Shown: one piece after another, positions 34,919-38,106 of the stretch
How the letters are laid out: the number at the start of each line of letters is the position of its first letter
Position numbering within the stretch: the first letter of the stretch is position 1
Made by a program: the position numbers and the translations under genes
Notes under the pieces: generated by a model
Seen by the model: the letters and a program-made list of their open reading frames with translations, nothing else
Databases searched by the model: none
Told to the model about the DNA's origin: nothing
Origin: Phocaeicola sp.
GTDB taxonomy: Bacteria > Bacteroidota > Bacteroidia > Bacteroidales > Bacteroidaceae
Assembly: GCA_029257865.1 (NCBI GenBank)
Contig: JARIAN010000047.1
Coordinates: forward strand, 1 to 38,106
Direction: 5' to 3'
DNA length: 38,106 nucleotides

Positions 34919-35706
34919 TTTTTCTTCTCCTTTCCAGCCCTACGGTTAATTACAATAAGCATTACAAGAATCACGACAAAGATAATGGCCGACAGCGGTC
35001 GAAGTTCCGGAGTAAGTCCTCCCTTGCGTGCATCGGCATAGATATAAGTGGACAACGTTTCAAGTCCCTGATTACCAATGGTAAATACAGTTACCGCAAA
35101 ATCATCGATAGAGATAGTCAGCGCCAACAAAAAACCACTAATCATTCCCGGACGGATTTCCGGCAAAATCACCTTTCTTAGAGCCTGCATAGGAGTGGCA
35201 CCCAAGTCAAGGGCCGCCTCATAAAGGTTAGGATTCATCTGTTTCAGGCGAGGAAGCACACTCAGCACCACATAAGGTGTACAGAAAGTGATATGTGCCA
35301 GCACTACAGTTGTAAATCCCTGAGTAATACCCAAAGACACAAACAGCAGAAACAACGAAATACCGGTAATGATATCCCCGTTAAGAATAGGAATCGTATT
35401 CACGAAACTTACAGCCTTACGGCTCTTTGCACGGAGATTGAATATACCAATAGCCGCCACACTGCCCAACAAAGTAGAAACCATAGCTGCAATAAAAGCA
35501 ATCAAGATAGTATTGACAAAAGCATTCATCAACGAATGATGAGCCCCTGTATTAAGTAGGGAGCTATACAGTTTCAGAGAAAATCCTGTCCAGTTACCCA
35601 GCACCTTAGCTTCTGTAAACGAATAGATTACGATAATTGCAATAGGAGCATAGAGCAACAGCAGCAACACCCACAGATAGACCTGTTCAATCATTCTTCT
35701 TACCAT
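34915..35706 (-). CDS. potC: Spermidine/putrescine ABC transporter permease PotC
   Basis: This 263-residue inner-membrane permease has about six helices and the EAA loop EAALDLGATPMQALRKVILP (about residues 165-185), which contacts the ATPase. It overlaps potB by 7 nt and potD by 4 nt. Together with PotB it forms the membrane channel for polyamines. Length is normal. Confidence 0.94.
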   Translation of the reverse strand: MVRRMIEQVYLWVLLLLLYAPIAIIVIYSFTEAKVLGNWTGFSLKLYSSLLNTGAHHSLMNAFVNTILIAFIAAMVSTLLGSVAAIGIFNLRAKSRKAVSFVNTIPILNGDIITGISLFLLFVSLGITQGFTTVVLAHITFCTPYVVLSVLPRLKQMNPNLYEAALDLGATPMQALRKVILPEIRPGMISGFLLALTISIDDFAVTVFTIGNQGLETLSTYIYADARKGGLTPELRPLSAIIFVVILVMLIVINRRAGKEKKK

Positions 35707-36497
35707 ACTCCCCCTCCTCTCTCTGCATCATCATCATCCGAACTAAACAAGGAAGTAGCAGCTATAAGGAACAGCATAATCAGCGAAAGAGCCGCCCCAT
35801 AATTCCACATACTGTTATTGATATTTTCCTGAATGGTAGTACCAAACAACTTAATATTATTCATGGTAAGCAATTCTGCAATAGCGAATGTAGAGATGGT
35901 AGGCATAAACACCATCATAATTCCACTCACAACTCCCGGCATAGACAACGGCAGCACCACTTTCCAAAACACCTGAAACGAGTTGGCCCCCAAGTCTTGT
36001 GCTGCTTCCACGTAACTGTGGTCCATTTTTTGCAACGTATTGTAAACCGGATAAATCATAAACGGGATAAAGTTATAAATCATACCAAAAATCAGAGCCC
36101 CCTCTCCCAACGGCAGTTGGAAGAAATCGAACAAAGCGACTGTAGCCAACGTACGCACCAAGATGTTCACCCACATAGGAAGGATAAACAACATAATCAA
36201 TGTACGTGCATAGCCCAGATTTTTACAATTACTGAGAATCCATGCTGCCGGATACCCCAACAAAATACACCCCAACGTGGTAATGATAGCTATACCGATA
36301 GAATAGATAAACGTATTCATCGCCTCCGGGTGAGCAAAAAACTTCTGGAAATTGGCCAGAGTAAGATGCCCTGCATCATCGGTAAAGGCATATACCACAA
36401 TCAACAATAACGGAATAATGACAAATATCACTGAAAAAATCAGATAAGGCAATGTCCAACTTTTCCGCGAAGCAAAAAAACTCTGTAATTTAATCAT
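35700..36497 (-). CDS. potB: Spermidine/putrescine ABC transporter permease PotB
   Basis: This 265-residue permease has about six helices and the EAA loop EAAQDLGANSFQVFWKVVLP (about residues 164-183). It starts 13 nt after the potA stop and overlaps potC by 7 nt, so the three genes are tightly coupled. The C-terminus ends in an acidic DDDDAE stretch not usual for the family, partly because of the overlap. Confidence 0.94.
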   Translation of the reverse strand: MIKLQSFFASRKSWTLPYLIFSVIFVIIPLLLIVVYAFTDDAGHLTLANFQKFFAHPEAMNTFIYSIGIAIITTLGCILLGYPAAWILSNCKNLGYARTLIMLFILPMWVNILVRTLATVALFDFFQLPLGEGALIFGMIYNFIPFMIYPVYNTLQKMDHSYVEAAQDLGANSFQVFWKVVLPLSMPGVVSGIMMVFMPTISTFAIAELLTMNNIKLFGTTIQENINNSMWNYGAALSLIMLFLIAATSLFSSDDDDAERGGGVW

Positions 36498-36510
36498 TAC
36501 ATTTAGCTGT

Positions 36511-37899
36511 TTAACAAATTATACGAATAGCATCGGCTGGGATAGAAATACCCACTCTGTCGCCGTCGTCCCACACATCATTAGTATCTACGAACACATC
36601 TTCATCCCAGTCTGAGAATACGGTAAGATGGTAATGGTTACCTTTATATAAGATAAACTTCACCTCTCCGGTCAGTGTTCCATCTTCCTCATTATCGTGT
36701 AGCACCACCTTGTCAAAGTCTACCTCCACAGTTACATTCTGCCAGTCTTTCGATGAGTCACTCATATCCACTGGTTTACATTCAAACTCACATCCCAAGA
36801 ATTCCACATGAGTCTCATCTTTCATGCTTCCCTCAAAGGTATTGCAGGTACGTTCCTTCTTCATGATATGAATATCGAAAGGCTTAATAAGCAGACCAAC
36901 CTCTGTGCCTGCTTCAAAAGCATGGTAATCTTGTACAATGATTTCATAATCATCTACAGCTACCGCCATTTCATAATGCACTCCTTTAAAAATACAAGAC
37001 TGCACAACACCTCGCAACTGGGCAGCATCCGATACCGGGAATATATAAAGGTCTTCAGGACGGATAACCACATCCACCGGTGCGAGTTCTCCAAACCCTT
37101 TATCCACACACTCGAAATCGCGTCCGCAGAAACGAACCAACTCATCTTTCAGCATAATGCCGTTCAAGATATTACTCTCACCGATAAAGTCGGCCACAAA
37201 TGAATTGACCGGTTCATTATATATATCGGTAGGGCCACCAATCTGCTGGATTTTTCCTTCGCTCATCACCACGATGGTATCACTCAAGGTAAGAGCTTCC
37301 TCCTGGTCGTGAGTTACATAGACAAATGTGATACCCAGTCGGCGATGCATCTCCTTCAGTTCCATCTGCATATCTTTACGCATCTTCAAGTCAAGTGCAG
37401 CCAAAGGCTCATCCAGCAACAACACTTCCGGTTCATTCACAATAGCTCGCGCAATAGCCACACGCTGCTGTTGTCCGCCCGAAAGAGAATTTACATCACG
37501 ATATTCATAGTCGGTCATGCCCACCATCTTCAGAGCCACCTTCACTTTTTTCTCTATCACAGCCTTCGGCATCTTTTTCAATTTCAATCCGAATGCAATA
37601 TTGTCAAATACATTCAGATGAGGGAAAAGTGCATATTTCTGAAACACTGTATTTACCGGGCGCAAATGTGGAGGAGTCTGTGTAATCTCCTTTCCTGAGA
37701 TGCGGATTTCCCCCTCAGATGTAGTCTGAAAACCTGCGATCAATCGAAGCAAAGTGGTTTTGCCACAGCCCGATGGACCCAGGATAGTAACAAATTCACC
37801 TTTCCTAACAGAAAGGTTGACGTGGTCGAGAGCCATTTTCTCTCCAAATGTCTTCGACACATTCCTTACTTCAATAATAGGCTGATTCTCTTTTTGCAT
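36511..37899 (-). CDS. potA: Spermidine/putrescine ABC transporter ATPase PotA with duplicated C-terminal region
   Basis: This ATPase powers polyamine uptake. From the ATG at 37899 it has 462 residues, against about 378 in E. coli. Walker A is GPSGCGKT (41-48), the signature LSGGQQQR (139-146), Walker B LLLDEP (160-165) and the H-loop H197. After the ATPase part come two related regulatory segments: about 243-347 and 353-462. Each opens with a FEC strand ([16 protein letters not shown]) and contains a TOBE-like FKGVHYEM or YKGNHYHL and ends FDIHIM or ADAIRII. An in-frame ATG further upstream (37959) would cross the promoter box at 37924-37931, so the shorter start is preferred. Confidence 0.93.
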   Translation of the reverse strand: MQKENQPIIEVRNVSKTFGEKMALDHVNLSVRKGEFVTILGPSGCGKTTLLRLIAGFQTTSEGEIRISGKEITQTPPHLRPVNTVFQKYALFPHLNVFDNIAFGLKLKKMPKAVIEKKVKVALKMVGMTDYEYRDVNSLSGGQQQRVAIARAIVNEPEVLLLDEPLAALDLKMRKDMQMELKEMHRRLGITFVYVTHDQEEALTLSDTIVVMSEGKIQQIGGPTDIYNEPVNSFVADFIGESNILNGIMLKDELVRFCGRDFECVDKGFGELAPVDVVIRPEDLYIFPVSDAAQLRGVVQSCIFKGVHYEMAVAVDDYEIIVQDYHAFEAGTEVGLLIKPFDIHIMKKERTCNTFEGSMKDETHVEFLGCEFECKPVDMSDSSKDWQNVTVEVDFDKVVLHDNEEDGTLTGEVKFILYKGNHYHLTVFSDWDEDVFVDTNDVWDDGDRVGISIPADAIRIIC

Positions 37900-37923
37900 A
37901 AATATTTTTATAAGTTCAATTTG

Positions 37924-37931
37924 CAAAGGTA
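37924..37931 (-). promoter_or_regulatory. Promoter -7 box of the potABCD operon
   Basis: The minus strand reads TACCTTTGCA, matching TAnnTTTG, 24 nt before the chosen start of potA. No -33 box is clear at 19-21 nt. It supports the shorter potA start. Confidence 0.55.
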
Positions 37932-38045
37932 CACAAATATCTGTTTTTACCCTATCCAAGCATAAAATTTCTTCAACTTATAAAAAAATATATTTAAATT
38001 TCACAATCAGCCGATAGGAAGTGTCCTTATAACCAAACATCACCA

Positions 38046-38105
38046 TTATTCCTTTTCGACGCTATACTTGATACGCAAGTCGTTCAGCTGCTTCACCTTA
38101 CCGAT
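38046..38105 (-). CDS. C-terminal end of an unidentified minus-strand gene
   Basis: The last 60 bases on the minus strand give 19 residues, IGKVKQLNDLRIKYSVEKE, then TAA, in an open frame running off the window. The frame is plausible as the end of a gene upstream of potA, but so short a piece does not reveal the family. No terminator hairpin is clear in the 115 nt between it and the potA promoter box. Confidence 0.4.
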   Translation of the reverse strand: MGKVKQLNDLRIKYSVEKE

Positions 38106-38106
38106 A

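Noticed and set aside
37900-37959. 20-residue extension of PotA
   Set aside because: It covers the -7 box TACCTTTG and has no family similarity; M at 37899 begins right before the ABC domain.

Overview
The window is about 38 kb of Bacteroidota chromosome, most likely Bacteroidaceae (Bacteroides or Phocaeicola). This rests on a SusC/SusD pair, many lipoproteins with Bacteroidetes-style lipoboxes followed by S/D/K residues, HmuY, BACON and LRR surface proteins, an ExbB-ExbD-ExbD cluster, lack of clear Shine-Dalgarno sites, and repeated promoter -7 boxes of the form TAnnTTTG. No species can be assigned by eye. Nothing looks like a prophage, insertion sequence or CRISPR array.

Region 1 (1-3566, plus strand) holds the tail of an unidentified gene, a HmuY-type lipoprotein and a secreted GH2 beta-galactosidase-like enzyme closed by a strong terminator.

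Region 2 (3623-19126, minus strand) is a 15.5-kb, nine-gene operon read right to left: SusC, SusD, a DUF4843/DUF4984-like lipoprotein, a BACON/DUF5003-like lipoprotein, a large leucine-rich-repeat lipoprotein, a BACON+LRR lipoprotein, a subtilisin-family protease lipoprotein, a DUF1573 protein and a lipocalin-like lipoprotein. It contains no carbohydrate-active enzyme. The only degradative enzyme is a protease, so the system probably binds, cuts and imports a protein or glycoprotein/peptide substrate, not a glycan. This is the most interesting system here. Upstream lies a roughly 980-bp gene-free stretch with a perfect palindrome, a promoter-like box, three 21-nt direct repeats and a 13-bp inverted repeat.

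Region 3 (19689-25226) is housekeeping: an RsmF-like rRNA methyltransferase (minus), diverging from thyA-folA (plus), an Lrp/AsnC regulator (minus), and an M64 peptidase followed by a GNAT acetyltransferase (plus).

Region 4 (25248-30620, minus strand) is the energy system for outer-membrane transport plus isoprenoid genes: tonB, polyprenyl synthase, tatD, tRNA-Ser(GGA), exbB, a four-helix membrane protein and two exbD genes. These would energise SusC-type and haem-type receptors such as those in regions 1 and 2.

Region 5 (30780-33528, plus strand) is cmk-ispH (overlapping) and pfkA. Region 6 (33575-37931, minus strand) is a complete polyamine ABC transporter, potA-potB-potC-potD, with two oddities: PotA carries a duplicated C-terminal regulatory region and PotD has an extra C-terminal membrane helix. 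The window ends in the tail of another minus-strand gene.
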